A stretch of DNA of 64,000 nucleotides, from contig CANNER010000001.1 in the NCBI GenBank assembly GCA_947503715.1, positions 310,001 through 374,000 on the forward strand, in the 5' to 3' direction. This DNA is from an uncultured Caulobacterales bacterium. Lineage in GTDB: Bacteria; Pseudomonadota; Alphaproteobacteria; Caulobacterales; Maricaulaceae. The notes beneath the pieces were generated by a model. That model searched no databases and was not told where the DNA came from. It was given only the letters and a program-made list of their open reading frames with translations. Positions 43,253 to 50,549 of the stretch are shown piece by piece; the stretch's first letter is position 1, and every line of letters begins with the position of its first letter. The position numbers and the translations under genes are program-made.

Positions 43253-43684
43253 CTACTCCGCGTAATCACCCGTAATCATGCAGGTCCCGTCGGGTTGCGC
43301 CGATGTGCCTTCGGGGCAGGCGATATTGACAGTCGTCGCGGGGGCTGCCGTGTCCATCATCGGCTTTTCGGTCACCTCAATCGTGTCGCCCATGATCGTC
43401 ACGCCGTCCTCGCCGGAGGTCATGACACCGTCCGTGGCAACCATGATTTTCTCGGGTGTCTCAATGGTGAGCGGATCACCTGTTGCGGTCATTTTGCCGT
43501 CCTTGTTCATGACCTTATCGGCTTTAATCGTGACCTCATTCTCCATCATGGATTTGGCTTTGTCTTTCGCCATGTCCGTGACGTCGGTTTTGGCTTTCTC
43601 GGTCAAGCTGTCCTGCGCGAGGGCAGGGGCGGCCATGAGGCCCGCCGCGACGAGGGCGGCGGCAAATGTGTGTTTAGTGTTCAT
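43253..43684 (-). CDS. Small secreted protein with CP-x-GT-x-x-Q-x-DGTC tail
   Basis: The 143-residue protein has a signal peptide ending near A-L-A-Q (residue 24) and a Lys/Asp/Met-rich helical stretch. It then has repeating short Gly/Thr/Asp motifs (T-A-T-G-D, V-T-I-M-G-D), and a tail with C-P-E-G-T-S-A-Q-P-D-G-T-C. The same tail motif ends the Arg-rich protein at 20463. GGAGAG precedes the ATG at 43684; the frame is open to 43768, overlapping the next gene. I do not recognise a family. Confidence 0.65.
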   Translation of the reverse strand: MNTKHTFAAALVAAGLMAAPALAQDSLTEKAKTDVTDMAKDKAKSMMENEVTIKADKVMNKDGKMTATGDPLTIETPEKIMVATDGVMTSGEDGVTIMGDTIEVTEKPMMDTAAPATTVNIACPEGTSAQPDGTCMITGDYAE

Positions 43685-43739
43685 GTAAATCTCTCCGAAC
43701 TCCCCAGCCCATCCAAGAGACTCAGGAAATCGGGCGAGA

Positions 43740-44336
43740 TTAAGGCTCGCAGTCAGGTTCCTGCTCAATCAGACCAAACCGTAACATTTCGTCCACGGTG
43801 AGCCAGTGAATGTCATCCGGTCCGGCCGCCGCGCGGGTAAACTCGTAGAAATCAGGGTCCACGCCCATATCCTTCAGGAAATCCCGCTGCATCCCGCGTT
43901 GCGGATCAAACAGGGTCTGGTCCCCGCGCGAGCCCAGCGGAGAGCCCCAGGAATGCACGCCAATCATCGCGCCGCAGTCAATCGTGCGCGGGCTGCCCGC
44001 GATAAACCAATCCACAGCCCCGCTCGCGATTTGGCCATTTGACGGGACATGGGTCGCCAACCCCGCTTCGCGTATGCCGCGCACGAGGCGCGTATTCGTC
44101 ACCACATCCTGCGTGCCGGGCATGGCTTGCAGGATGAGCGTTTTGACCTCCGGATTTTCGCGCACGAAATCTTTGACGAGATTGTGGGAATAACTATCCG
44201 TGCGCCCGACCACCACGGCGGCGTCCCCCTCGACGAAAAATTCCAGCGTCGGCGGGCGCGGGCGGATCATGTCTTTCACGGCGACGAAACCGCCAATCCC
44301 CAACACGCCGAAAATAACCAGATGTACGAATTTCAT
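43740..44336 (-). CDS. Membrane-anchored ClpP/crotonase-fold (COG3904-like) protein
   Basis: The 198-residue protein has one N-terminal transmembrane segment (residues 3-20) and a ClpP-like domain. A likely nucleophile Ser lies in I-A-S-G-A-V-D-W-F near residue 106, and a His in I-G-V-H-S-W near residue 128, as in other ClpP-like periplasmic proteins of unknown substrate. It overlaps the frame of the downstream secreted-protein gene, but not its real start. It is divergent from cysS. Confidence 0.65.
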   Translation of the reverse strand: MKFVHLVIFGVLGIGGFVAVKDMIRPRPPTLEFFVEGDAAVVVGRTDSYSHNLVKDFVRENPEVKTLILQAMPGTQDVVTNTRLVRGIREAGLATHVPSNGQIASGAVDWFIAGSPRTIDCGAMIGVHSWGSPLGSRGDQTLFDPQRGMQRDFLKDMGVDPDFYEFTRAAAGPDDIHWLTVDEMLRFGLIEQEPDCEP

Positions 44337-44396
44337 AAATCACATCTGGCGTAACAGAGGCTTCCAAACAAGGGGCGCGTCGTTTAGGACGCCCGC

Positions 44397-45878
44397 ATGA
44401 CTGACCAGACTGAAAACCCGCTCACGCTCTATAATTCGCTCACGCGGACAAAAGAACAATTCGTCCCGCAGGACCCCAAACGCGTGACGATGTATAATTG
44501 CGGCCCGACGGTCTATTCCTACGCCCATATTGGCAATGCCCGCGCGGCGGTCGTCGCCGATGTGTTGTTCCGAGTCTTGCGTCATATCTACGGCGAGGAT
44601 GCGGTGGTCTATGCACGGAATATTACCGATGTGGATGATCGGATTATTCAAAGCTCCAAAGAAACGGGCCTGCCCATTTCCGAGATCACGGAAAAATATG
44701 CGCGGATTTATAATGAAGACCTCGCGGCGCTGAACTGCCTCCCGCCCACAGTCCAGCCCCACGCGACGCAACATATCCCGCATATGATAGAGATGATTAA
44801 GGACCTGATCGACAAAGGTGTCGCCTATGAGAGCGACGGTCATGTCTTCTTTGACGTCTCGAAATATGACGATTACGGCAAGCTCTCCGGCAATACGCTG
44901 GACGCGTTACGCGGCGGCGACCGCGTCGGTGAAGGCGAAGTTGCACGTAAGAAAAACGCGGCGGATTTCGTCCTCTGGAAACCGGAGCTTCACGGCGTCG
45001 GCTGGGATGCGCCCTTCGGACGTGGACGCCCCGGCTGGCACATTGAATGTTCCGCCATGGCCAAAGCGACGCTGGGCGAGGTCATCGATATTCACTGCGG
45101 CGGCGTCGACCTGAAATTCCCCCACCACGAAAATGAAATCGCCCAAAGCTGCTGCGCGAATGAGAAAGAGGTGTTTGCGAATTACTGGGTCCACAATGAA
45201 TTCCTGAACATGGGCAGCGAGAAAATGTCCAAGAGTTTGGGAAATGTGACGTTAGTGCACAACCTGCTGAAGGAGTGGGACGGGGAGGTTATAAGATTGG
45301 CGTTATTGAAAGCGCATTATCGGAGTGAATTGAGTTGGTCCGAGGATTTACTGCGGGAGAGTAAGGCGCAGTTGGATGGATTATACCGAACTCTTATTGA
45401 GGTTGATCAGGAACTGAATTCACGATTTGAAGAGCCTGAACTAAATCCGCTTGTTCATATTGATGAACTTGTTCAGGATTTAAACACGCCCAATTTTATA
45501 GCTGATTTGAAGATGTTTTCTTCAAGGTTAAAGGATCACGTAACTGATCTCGTAATGCGGGCCGACTATACTGATAACGAAGGGTATGGTGGTGTTTTTA
45601 ATGATCTTGAAAAAGATATAATGTTGGGCTTTAGATCATACGAGGAGTTGCGTCACGCGGCCAACCTCCTAGGCTTCCTCCAAAAAGACCCTGAAGACTG
45701 GTTCAAAGGCAACGTCTCCACGAGCGAGTCCGCAGAATTTGACGCCATCGCCAAGCGCCGCGAAGAGGCCCGCGCGAAAAAAGACTGGCCCGCCGCCGAC
45801 GCCGCGCGGGACGAAGCGACAGCGCGGGGGATCATCCTCGAAGACGGCCCCGACGGCACGACCTGGCGAAAGGCGTAG
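44397..45878 (+). CDS. cysS: Cysteinyl-tRNA synthetase
   Basis: The 493-residue class I synthetase has the zinc ligand Cys35, H-I-G-N (residues 44-47), further zinc residues in the C-x-H-H segment, and K-M-S-K-S (about residues 277-281). The DALR anticodon-binding-type domain and a Lys/Arg-rich C-terminus follow. It is about 30 residues longer than typical bacterial CysRS. The part from about 45240 to 45655 is about 40% G+C while both flanks exceed 52%, which suggests recombination with foreign DNA inside the gene. Confidence 0.95.
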   Translation: MTDQTENPLTLYNSLTRTKEQFVPQDPKRVTMYNCGPTVYSYAHIGNARAAVVADVLFRVLRHIYGEDAVVYARNITDVDDRIIQSSKETGLPISEITEKYARIYNEDLAALNCLPPTVQPHATQHIPHMIEMIKDLIDKGVAYESDGHVFFDVSKYDDYGKLSGNTLDALRGGDRVGEGEVARKKNAADFVLWKPELHGVGWDAPFGRGRPGWHIECSAMAKATLGEVIDIHCGGVDLKFPHHENEIAQSCCANEKEVFANYWVHNEFLNMGSEKMSKSLGNVTLVHNLLKEWDGEVIRLALLKAHYRSELSWSEDLLRESKAQLDGLYRTLIEVDQELNSRFEEPELNPLVHIDELVQDLNTPNFIADLKMFSSRLKDHVTDLVMRADYTDNEGYGGVFNDLEKDIMLGFRSYEELRHAANLLGFLQKDPEDWFKGNVSTSESAEFDAIAKRREEARAKKDWPAADAARDEATARGIILEDGPDGTTWRKA

Positions 45879-45892
45879 CGGCGACCACCAAT

Positions 45893-45993
45893 TGTCACCC
45901 CGCACTTGATGCGGGGCCTGTCGTCTATGTGCGCAGGCTTAAGATAGTAAACGTTAGGTCCCGCATCTCCGCTTCGCTGCGTGCGGGATGACA
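45893..45993. repeat. Double-hairpin palindromic element, copy 3
   Basis: Bounded by TGTCA (45893-45897) and TGACA (45989-45993). Left arm stem CCCCGCA/TGCGGGG around CTTGA; right arm, read inward, stem TCCCGCA/TGCGGGA. Each hairpin is followed by CC. It lies just after the cysS stop codon and is the inverted counterpart of copy 4. Confidence 0.8.
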
Positions 45994-46040
45994 CCGTATT
46001 TTTGTTTGCCTTATTTAATTTGTTCACTTAATGTTCCAGA

Positions 46041-46334
46041 ATGCAATATCACGTCTATATCATGGCGAGTTCGATTTATCGCGCCATTTACATTGGCGTT
46101 ACGAATGATATTGCCCGCCGCGTTGCGGAACACCGCGCGGATATCGGTAGCAAACATGTCACGAAATATAAGATTTATAAGCTCGTCTATGTGACCTCTT
46201 TCGATGATATTGACGAAGCCATAACCCATGAAAAAAAGCTCAAAAAATGGAAGCGGGTTTGGAAGGATGCGTTGATTGAGGAAACCAATCCGGGCTGGCA
46301 CGATCTTTCCGGTGAATTTTGGTCTGAGAATTAG
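46041..46334 (+). CDS. GIY-YIG-domain nuclease-like protein
   Basis: This 97-residue single-domain protein begins Y-H-V-Y-I-M-A-S and continues with I-Y-I-G-V-T-N-D-I-A-R-R-V-A-E-H-R, the GIY-YIG motif with the catalytic Tyr and Arg, followed by a late Glu (H-E-K-K-L-K-K-W) and Asn (E-E-T-N-P-G-W). Stand-alone versions like this are widespread and mostly uncharacterised. There is no strong ribosome site. It lies between two inverted copies of the palindromic element. Confidence 0.85.
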   Translation: MQYHVYIMASSIYRAIYIGVTNDIARRVAEHRADIGSKHVTKYKIYKLVYVTSFDDIDEAITHEKKLKKWKRVWKDALIEETNPGWHDLSGEFWSEN

Positions 46335-46367
46335 TGGGTTTGGAATTCACGTAGATATACTCCCAAT

Positions 46368-46461
46368 TGTCATCCCGACACCAGTGGATGCGGGACCTAT
46401 CGGCTGCGCCCTCACGCTGGCGTTCATAAACGATAGGCCCCGCGTCAAGCGCGGGGTGACA
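46368..46461. repeat. Double-hairpin palindromic element, copy 4 (inverted to copy 3)
   Basis: Bounded by TGTCA (46368-46372) and TGACA (46457-46461). Read from the right, the first arm has stem CCCCGCG/CGCGGGG around CTTGA. Sequence outside the hairpins aligns with copy 3 in reverse orientation. Confidence 0.8.
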
Positions 46462-46740
46462 TTGGGAGTGTTTTGCGCAGTCCTAAAACTATATCCACGT
46501 TTAAGCGTCTGTAAGACCTCAATGATATCAATTGTATAAGCTAAATTTCGACAATCGTATCCCCACCCCTTTCAACCTATGCCATCTATAAGCTGTCTTC
46601 TTTCAAAGGGCAGTCGAGCGTACGTTGGCTTTTCTGGAAAGGAGCGGTGCTTGTCATTGGGTGAAACCGGGTAACGTCGGTGGAACTGGGTGGCCTATCG
46701 AGAGCTGATCGTTCCCAGACTGAATGGTTCGGCCGGTAGT
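46462..46740. other. Unassigned intergenic stretch with possible RNA structure
   Basis: About 280 bases without a credible gene. Short inverted repeats such as CTGGG (46686-46690) / CCCAG (46714-46718) and ACCG/CGGT are present. It lies 3' of the 6S RNA on the minus strand. I cannot match it to tmRNA, RNase P RNA or SRP RNA. Confidence 0.4.
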
Positions 46741-46861
46741 GGAAAAAGGTGCCGTCGCGTGGGATTCCTCTAGCAATGGATGCTGGAAGGGCTCGAAAAC
46801 TATTTATTTAACTGGGTTTCCGACCCGAGCCTGACCACCCACGCGAACATCCCGTTTTTCC
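46741..46861 (-). ncRNA. ssrS: Probable 6S RNA
   Basis: On the minus strand the transcript starts GGAAAAACGGGATGTTCGCG, whose ATGTTCGC is the 5' motif of 6S RNA, and ends CGCGACGGCACCTTTTTCC, which parallels the 3' GCGGCGGCATC motif. The ends pair (GGAAAAA/TTTTTCC), and next comes GCGTGGG/CCCACGC. A large internal bubble follows with a small hairpin AGCA/TGCT on its 3' side, and a terminal stem GGCTCG/CGAGCC closes the molecule. A -10-like TATATT (46870-46875) is eight bases upstream. At 121 bases it is short for the family. Confidence 0.72.
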
Positions 46862-46869
46862 AAATCTAA

Positions 46870-46875
46870 AATATA
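46870..46875 (-). promoter_or_regulatory. -10 element of the 6S RNA promoter
   Basis: TATATT on the minus strand ends about eight bases before the predicted 6S start at 46861-46862. The -35 region is weak. Confidence 0.45.
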
Positions 46876-46914
46876 CAGGACGCGACAGGGTCCGAGGTAA
46901 GGGAGACGCAAAGA

Positions 46915-47253
46915 ATGCCCCGAAAATATAATCACCGCTATGCAGCGCGTCAGGCCAACCTGTTACGCGCAGAACAGGCCCGCGATTGTCTGCATGAGAT
47001 GCGCGCAAAACGCCGCTCGAATAGACGTGTGCAGACGCGGCTGGAAGGCGTGGCGCGCTATCGCCATTTTCTCAATGCGGTGGAGAATAATGCGGTGCAG
47101 GATGCGATTGATATCGTGGAGCTGCGCCATATCAATATTGACCGCGCCAAATCCGGCCTACCGCCTTACGCGACGATGGAGGAGGCGCTTAACCCGCCCT
47201 TGCCGCCCGAACCCGTGCGGCCACCACCCTATAAATCTTCAGATTATGAGTGA
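46915..47253 (+). CDS. Small basic hypothetical protein
   Basis: The 112-residue protein is rich in Arg and helical, with a Pro-rich C-terminus (P-P-L-P-P-E-P-V-R-P-P-P). AGGGAG lies about 10 bases before the ATG, and a bidirectional terminator follows. The 5' region overlaps the 6S promoter on the other strand. I do not recognise a family. The strong ribosome site and full use of the space up to the terminator support a real gene. Confidence 0.55.
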   Translation: MPRKYNHRYAARQANLLRAEQARDCLHEMRAKRRSNRRVQTRLEGVARYRHFLNAVENNAVQDAIDIVELRHINIDRAKSGLPPYATMEEALNPPLPPEPVRPPPYKSSDYE

Positions 47254-47265
47254 GAGTTGGCCAAT

Positions 47266-47325
47266 AAAAAACCCGCCTCATAATGCAATTCGCTTTCGCG
47301 AAATGTATGGGCGGGTTTCTTGTTT
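47266..47325. terminator. Bidirectional terminator between the hypothetical gene and rplI
   Basis: AAACCCGCC (47269-47277) and GGCGGGTTT (about 47310-47318) form a stem with A runs on the left and T runs on the right. The loop itself contains a CGC-ttt-GCG hairpin. Confidence 0.75.
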
Positions 47326-47342
47326 CTTATGAAGAACGAGAT

Positions 47343-47990
47343 TTAAGCGTCGTCGCCTTCTTTAGCCGTTTCAGCAGGTGCTTCTTCTTCGCCTGTTGGG
47401 GCGTCGCCCATGATTTCGTCCGGCGCGTCGCCTTCGAACATGGAGACGGCGTTGGCCGCGCGTTCAGCATTAGCTTCGGCCATATCGGCTTTTTCCTCGG
47501 CCATTGCGGCGGCAATGACGTCTTCGCCTTTAGCTTGACGCTCGGCTTCGTCTTCAGAGCGGGCCACGTTGACTTCGACATCGACGAGGACTTCCGGATG
47601 AAGCTTCACTTTCACACCATGGAGGCCCAATGTTTTAATCGGGTTTTCCAGGACGATCATGTTGCGCTTCACGCCTTTATCTTCGAGATGCTCAGCAATA
47701 TCGCGGGCCGAAACGGACCCGTAAAGATTACCTGTATCGCCAGCTTTGCGGATGAGGATGACTTTTGTGCCATCGAGTTTTTCACCGTCAGCCGCGGCTT
47801 TGTCGCGGTTTTCGGCGTTGCGCTGCTCAAGATATTCACGTTCCGCTTCAAAACGGGCGAGATTTGCTTTGGTCGCGCGAAGGGCTTTTTCCTGCGGCAG
47901 CAGAAAATTCCGGCCAAAGCCGGGCTTAACAGAGACGACATCGCCCATATTGCCGAGTTTTTCGACGCGTTCGAGTAGGATCACTTCCAT
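47343..47990 (-). CDS. rplI: 50S ribosomal protein L9, with acidic C-terminal extension
   Basis: This protein has 215 residues, against about 150 in most bacteria. The N-terminal L9 domain ([26 protein letters not shown]) and the connecting helix are standard. The C-terminal domain reaches about residue 150, and then an Ala/Glu-rich tail of about 65 residues follows, a feature common in alphaproteobacterial L9. It is the last gene of the rpsF-rpsR-rplI operon. Confidence 0.93.
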   Translation of the reverse strand: MEVILLERVEKLGNMGDVVSVKPGFGRNFLLPQEKALRATKANLARFEAEREYLEQRNAENRDKAAADGEKLDGTKVILIRKAGDTGNLYGSVSARDIAEHLEDKGVKRNMIVLENPIKTLGLHGVKVKLHPEVLVDVEVNVARSEDEAERQAKGEDVIAAAMAEEKADMAEANAERAANAVSMFEGDAPDEIMGDAPTGEEEAPAETAKEGDDA

Positions 47991-48004
47991 TGTCAGTTTC
48001 CTTC

Positions 48005-48265
48005 TTACTTAACTTCGTAGGGCAGAAGGCCCAGGAAGCGTGCGCGTTTGATGGCTTGTGCCAGCTTCCGCTGTTTCTTGTGGGAGACCGCCGTGATGCG
48101 GGCCGGCGCGATTTTGCCTTTTTCAGACATGTAGCGTTGCAGCATCTTTGGATCTTTATAATCGATTGCGATCGCATTATCGCCAGAGAATGGGCAGACT
48201 TTGCGACGACGACGGAAACCCGAACGGGAGGGCAGGTTTTCGATTTTGATTTGGTCTTTTGCCAT
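48005..48265 (-). CDS. rpsR: 30S ribosomal protein S18
   Basis: This 86-residue S18 protein has the core [15 protein letters not shown][16 protein letters not shown] and Q[17 protein letters not shown] stretches. Lys- and Arg-rich ends are typical. It follows rpsF after three bases and precedes rplI in the usual order. Confidence 0.95.
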   Translation of the reverse strand: MAKDQIKIENLPSRSGFRRRRKVCPFSGDNAIAIDYKDPKMLQRYMSEKGKIAPARITAVSHKKQRKLAQAIKRARFLGLLPYEVK

Positions 48266-48268
48266 GAT

Positions 48269-48619
48269 CTAGTTCCGATCTCTACGCTTGCGCTCTTCGC
48301 GCTTCTTCAGGATGGGGGACGGGTCTTCGTTGAATTCGTCAACGCGGATCGACATATAGCGAAGGATATCTTCGTTAATGCGGTGCGTGCGTTCGATTTC
48401 GTGGATGACGTCAGAATGTGCGTTCACTTTCAGCAGGGAATAATGCGCCTTACGGTTCTTATTCATGCGGTAAGCGAGGTTGCGCAGACCCCAATATTCA
48501 GCACCTTCAACAGTGCCGCCCATATTTTCGATCTTGGTTGCAAGATTTTGGACGAATTCCTCAACAGCGTTGGAGGAGACGTCCGGTCGTGTGATCACGA
48601 CATGCTCATAAAGAGACAT
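48269..48619 (-). CDS. rpsF: 30S ribosomal protein S6
   Basis: This 116-residue S6 protein begins M-S-L-Y-E-H-V-V-I-T-R-P-D and has the W-G-L-R-N-L-A-Y-x-M-N-K-x-R-K-A-H-Y segment and V-N-A-H-S-D-V-I-x-E. The end is a basic tail. It is the first gene of the operon. A leader of about 110 bases with hairpins precedes it. Confidence 0.95.
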   Translation of the reverse strand: MSLYEHVVITRPDVSSNAVEEFVQNLATKIENMGGTVEGAEYWGLRNLAYRMNKNRKAHYSLLKVNAHSDVIHEIERTHRINEDILRYMSIRVDEFNEDPSPILKKREERKRRDRN

Positions 48620-48703
48620 TCAACAGTCCTTCAGACTATGGATGGCGGCAAGTGCTCCCGAGAAGGTAGGGCAGGCACGTGATGGATAGAGTGATCCGGA
48701 ACA

Positions 48704-48765
48704 GCCCGGGCTCCACCGACATCCGGTGAAGCGCGGCTACTAGGCGTTGATACGGGCTTTGTCCA
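48704..48765 (-). promoter_or_regulatory. rpsF promoter and structured leader
   Basis: TGGACA (48760-48765) and TAGTAG (48737-48742) with a 17-base spacer form a plausible promoter. The transcript would begin with a hairpin CACCG/CGGTG (48714-48728) and GCCCGGGC (48704-48711). S6-S18 complexes bind CCG-containing leader hairpins in other bacteria, so autoregulation is possible, but no motif match was verified. Confidence 0.35.
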
Positions 48766-48796
48766 CCGTAAAACTGCGGAAAAAACGCGCGTGAGC

Positions 48797-50380
48797 TTAG
48801 GTGATGTCCTTGCGAAGGCCGAGGCGGAAATCCATGATCCGGTCTTCAACATCGTCTTCGCTCATGCCGTCATATTCATCCGGTGTGGCAGGGCGAAGAT
48901 CGTCAGCTGTCAGGTCGGGACGGTACTCCATCTGCCCTGTCGGCGCAGGTTGGATGTCAGGCGTTTCCGCAGGTTCGCTCGACATGCGGCGGGACTGCGC
49001 GACGTTCAGGGCTGTGGCCACATCGCGGTAACGCCGGTCAAAATCTGTGACGTCTTGCTTGGTTTTCAAAAGCTCGCTCGTCGTTTCTTCCAGTTGGAAG
49101 GCCTGTGTTTCGACTTGCGCTTCTAGACGTTCGCGTTCCAGATCCTGTGCGGTCCTGATTTTGCGGAGTTCCGTGACGTCCCGCGCGGCATTGCGGACGA
49201 TGTCGTCCTTGATTTCGAGCTGCTTTTTCAGATGATCGACTTGTTGGTGCAGCGCAGTCAGTTCGTCTTCACGGCTGATGATGTTGAACTCTGATTGCGT
49301 TTTGAAGGTCCGGATGTCTTCGTGAAGGCTCATCATTTCGGCCTTCATCGCGTTATTTTGCGTTTGGGCTGTGGCAAGCGCTTTGCGAAGCTCGTCGCTA
49401 TCTTTCTGAGCTGTTTCGGCCTGATGACGGTAATCGGCGCAGTCCTGCGCGAGGCTGTCTGCGACCTTACGGGCTTCGATAAAGGCGGTCTGTTTGGACT
49501 CCACATCGACGACGGACTCGGTGATACGGGCGCGGAGGACTTCGTTTTCTTTGCGCTCGACATCGAGGGAGGTCTGGGCGCGCTCTGCTTGTAAGGCGTT
49601 GCGGTCAGCCGTTTCGCGGGCCGTGTTCAAGGCGCGCTCATATTCCTGCAGGGATTTTTGAGCGGTCGTCAGCTTGCTGCGCGTGGCTTCGTAGAGACGG
49701 GACTTTTCCGCGAGGCGGCGCTCATGATCTTCCAGATCCTCACGCAGGACTTCGATCTTCTTGGCCTGTGCGTCCAGATCACGTTCAACGGTGCGGTTGC
49801 GGGCTTTCAGGCGGCGGTTTTCCGGCTCAAGGCGGCTGAGCAAGGAGAAGTCAACTTCGGCCCGCTCGACAAAGCCCGTCAGGTTTTCTATCCGTTGCTG
49901 TGCGCGGCGGTAGAGTTCTTCACCGCTCTGAATGTCGGCGGAAATCCGCGCGACGTCCAACCGCATGGACCCGAGATCAGCGCGGTCAGAGCGGGAGACG
50001 GGTGGGGGCGGGGCGACGTAATCCTCAGAGTCCGCAGGCTTAAAGTGATCGGATGGCACCATCGCTACGCGTTGAATTTCCGGCGCAGTCGGGGTGACAT
50101 CAATAGACTCCGCAGTCTTCGGGATGTCTGCGCGCAAACCGGTCGGAACCGGAATTGTAGGTAAGTCCATGGGTTCGAAATTACGAGAGGCCGTTTCGGT
50201 TGGCTGCGGTGTGGTTTTCTCTTCCGAGGGCGGCGTAGTGTCAGGTTCAGGCGGCGTGTCAGCAGAGGCCACGAGCCGTTCCAGCTCATCCCATTTTGCC
50301 TGACGGTCTGCCGCGACCGCTTGTGCTTTGCGGTCAGTCTCACTGTCCGGTGTTTGAGACTTTTTCTTGAAAAACGCCAT
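48797..50380 (-). CDS. Long coiled-coil protein (possible cytoskeletal or scaffold protein)
   Basis: The 527-residue protein has no transmembrane segment. It has a basic start (M-A-F-F-K-K-K), a Pro/Thr-rich linker to about residue 130, then a nearly continuous heptad-rich coiled coil of about 300 residues (roughly 140-450) and an acidic C-terminal tail. The layout is like bacterial intermediate-filament-like proteins such as crescentin, but sequence identity cannot be judged. A CtrA-type box lies upstream, so expression may follow the cell cycle. It is divergent from the fab genes. Confidence 0.7.
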   Translation of the reverse strand: MAFFKKKSQTPDSETDRKAQAVAADRQAKWDELERLVASADTPPEPDTTPPSEEKTTPQPTETASRNFEPMDLPTIPVPTGLRADIPKTAESIDVTPTAPEIQRVAMVPSDHFKPADSEDYVAPPPPVSRSDRADLGSMRLDVARISADIQSGEELYRRAQQRIENLTGFVERAEVDFSLLSRLEPENRRLKARNRTVERDLDAQAKKIEVLREDLEDHERRLAEKSRLYEATRSKLTTAQKSLQEYERALNTARETADRNALQAERAQTSLDVERKENEVLRARITESVVDVESKQTAFIEARKVADSLAQDCADYRHQAETAQKDSDELRKALATAQTQNNAMKAEMMSLHEDIRTFKTQSEFNIISREDELTALHQQVDHLKKQLEIKDDIVRNAARDVTELRKIRTAQDLERERLEAQVETQAFQLEETTSELLKTKQDVTDFDRRYRDVATALNVAQSRRMSSEPAETPDIQPAPTGQMEYRPDLTADDLRPATPDEYDGMSEDDVEDRIMDFRLGLRKDIT

Positions 50381-50436
50381 CTAACGACAACCCTCGATTC
50401 GTGTATCACCCATGGTCTGGCGTTAATTAATCTTGG

Positions 50437-50451
50437 TTAACGACGTGTTAA
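50437..50451. promoter_or_regulatory. CtrA-type binding site
   Basis: TTAA (50437-50440), a 7-base gap and TTAA (50448-50451) match the CtrA consensus. Further TTAA half-sites occur at 50423-50430 and 50455-50458. It lies between the divergent coiled-coil gene and fabD, about 60 bases from the former. Confidence 0.55.
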
Positions 50452-50491
50452 AGCTTAACCTAAACGTTCACAAAACGCTCTCTTTTGCGCA

Positions 50492-50519
50492 TTGACCTGT
50501 TCAATCAATCGCCTAGCCT
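50492..50519 (+). promoter_or_regulatory. Candidate sigma-70 promoter of fabD
   Basis: TTGACC (50492-50497), a 16-base gap and TAGCCT (50514-50519) lie about 30 bases before the fabD start codon. Confidence 0.4.
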
Positions 50520-50549
50520 GTCACAGAATCTGAAAAGGACGAGACCGTA

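Noticed and set aside
46540-46860. RNase P RNA, tmRNA or SRP RNA in the large intergenic region
   Set aside because: None of the conserved core sequences of these RNAs is present on either strand; the 6S pattern on the minus strand fits part of it instead.
46808-47008. 66-residue minus-strand frame over the 6S promoter
   Set aside because: It overlaps the likely 6S RNA and the plus-strand gene with a strong ribosome site, and has no motif.
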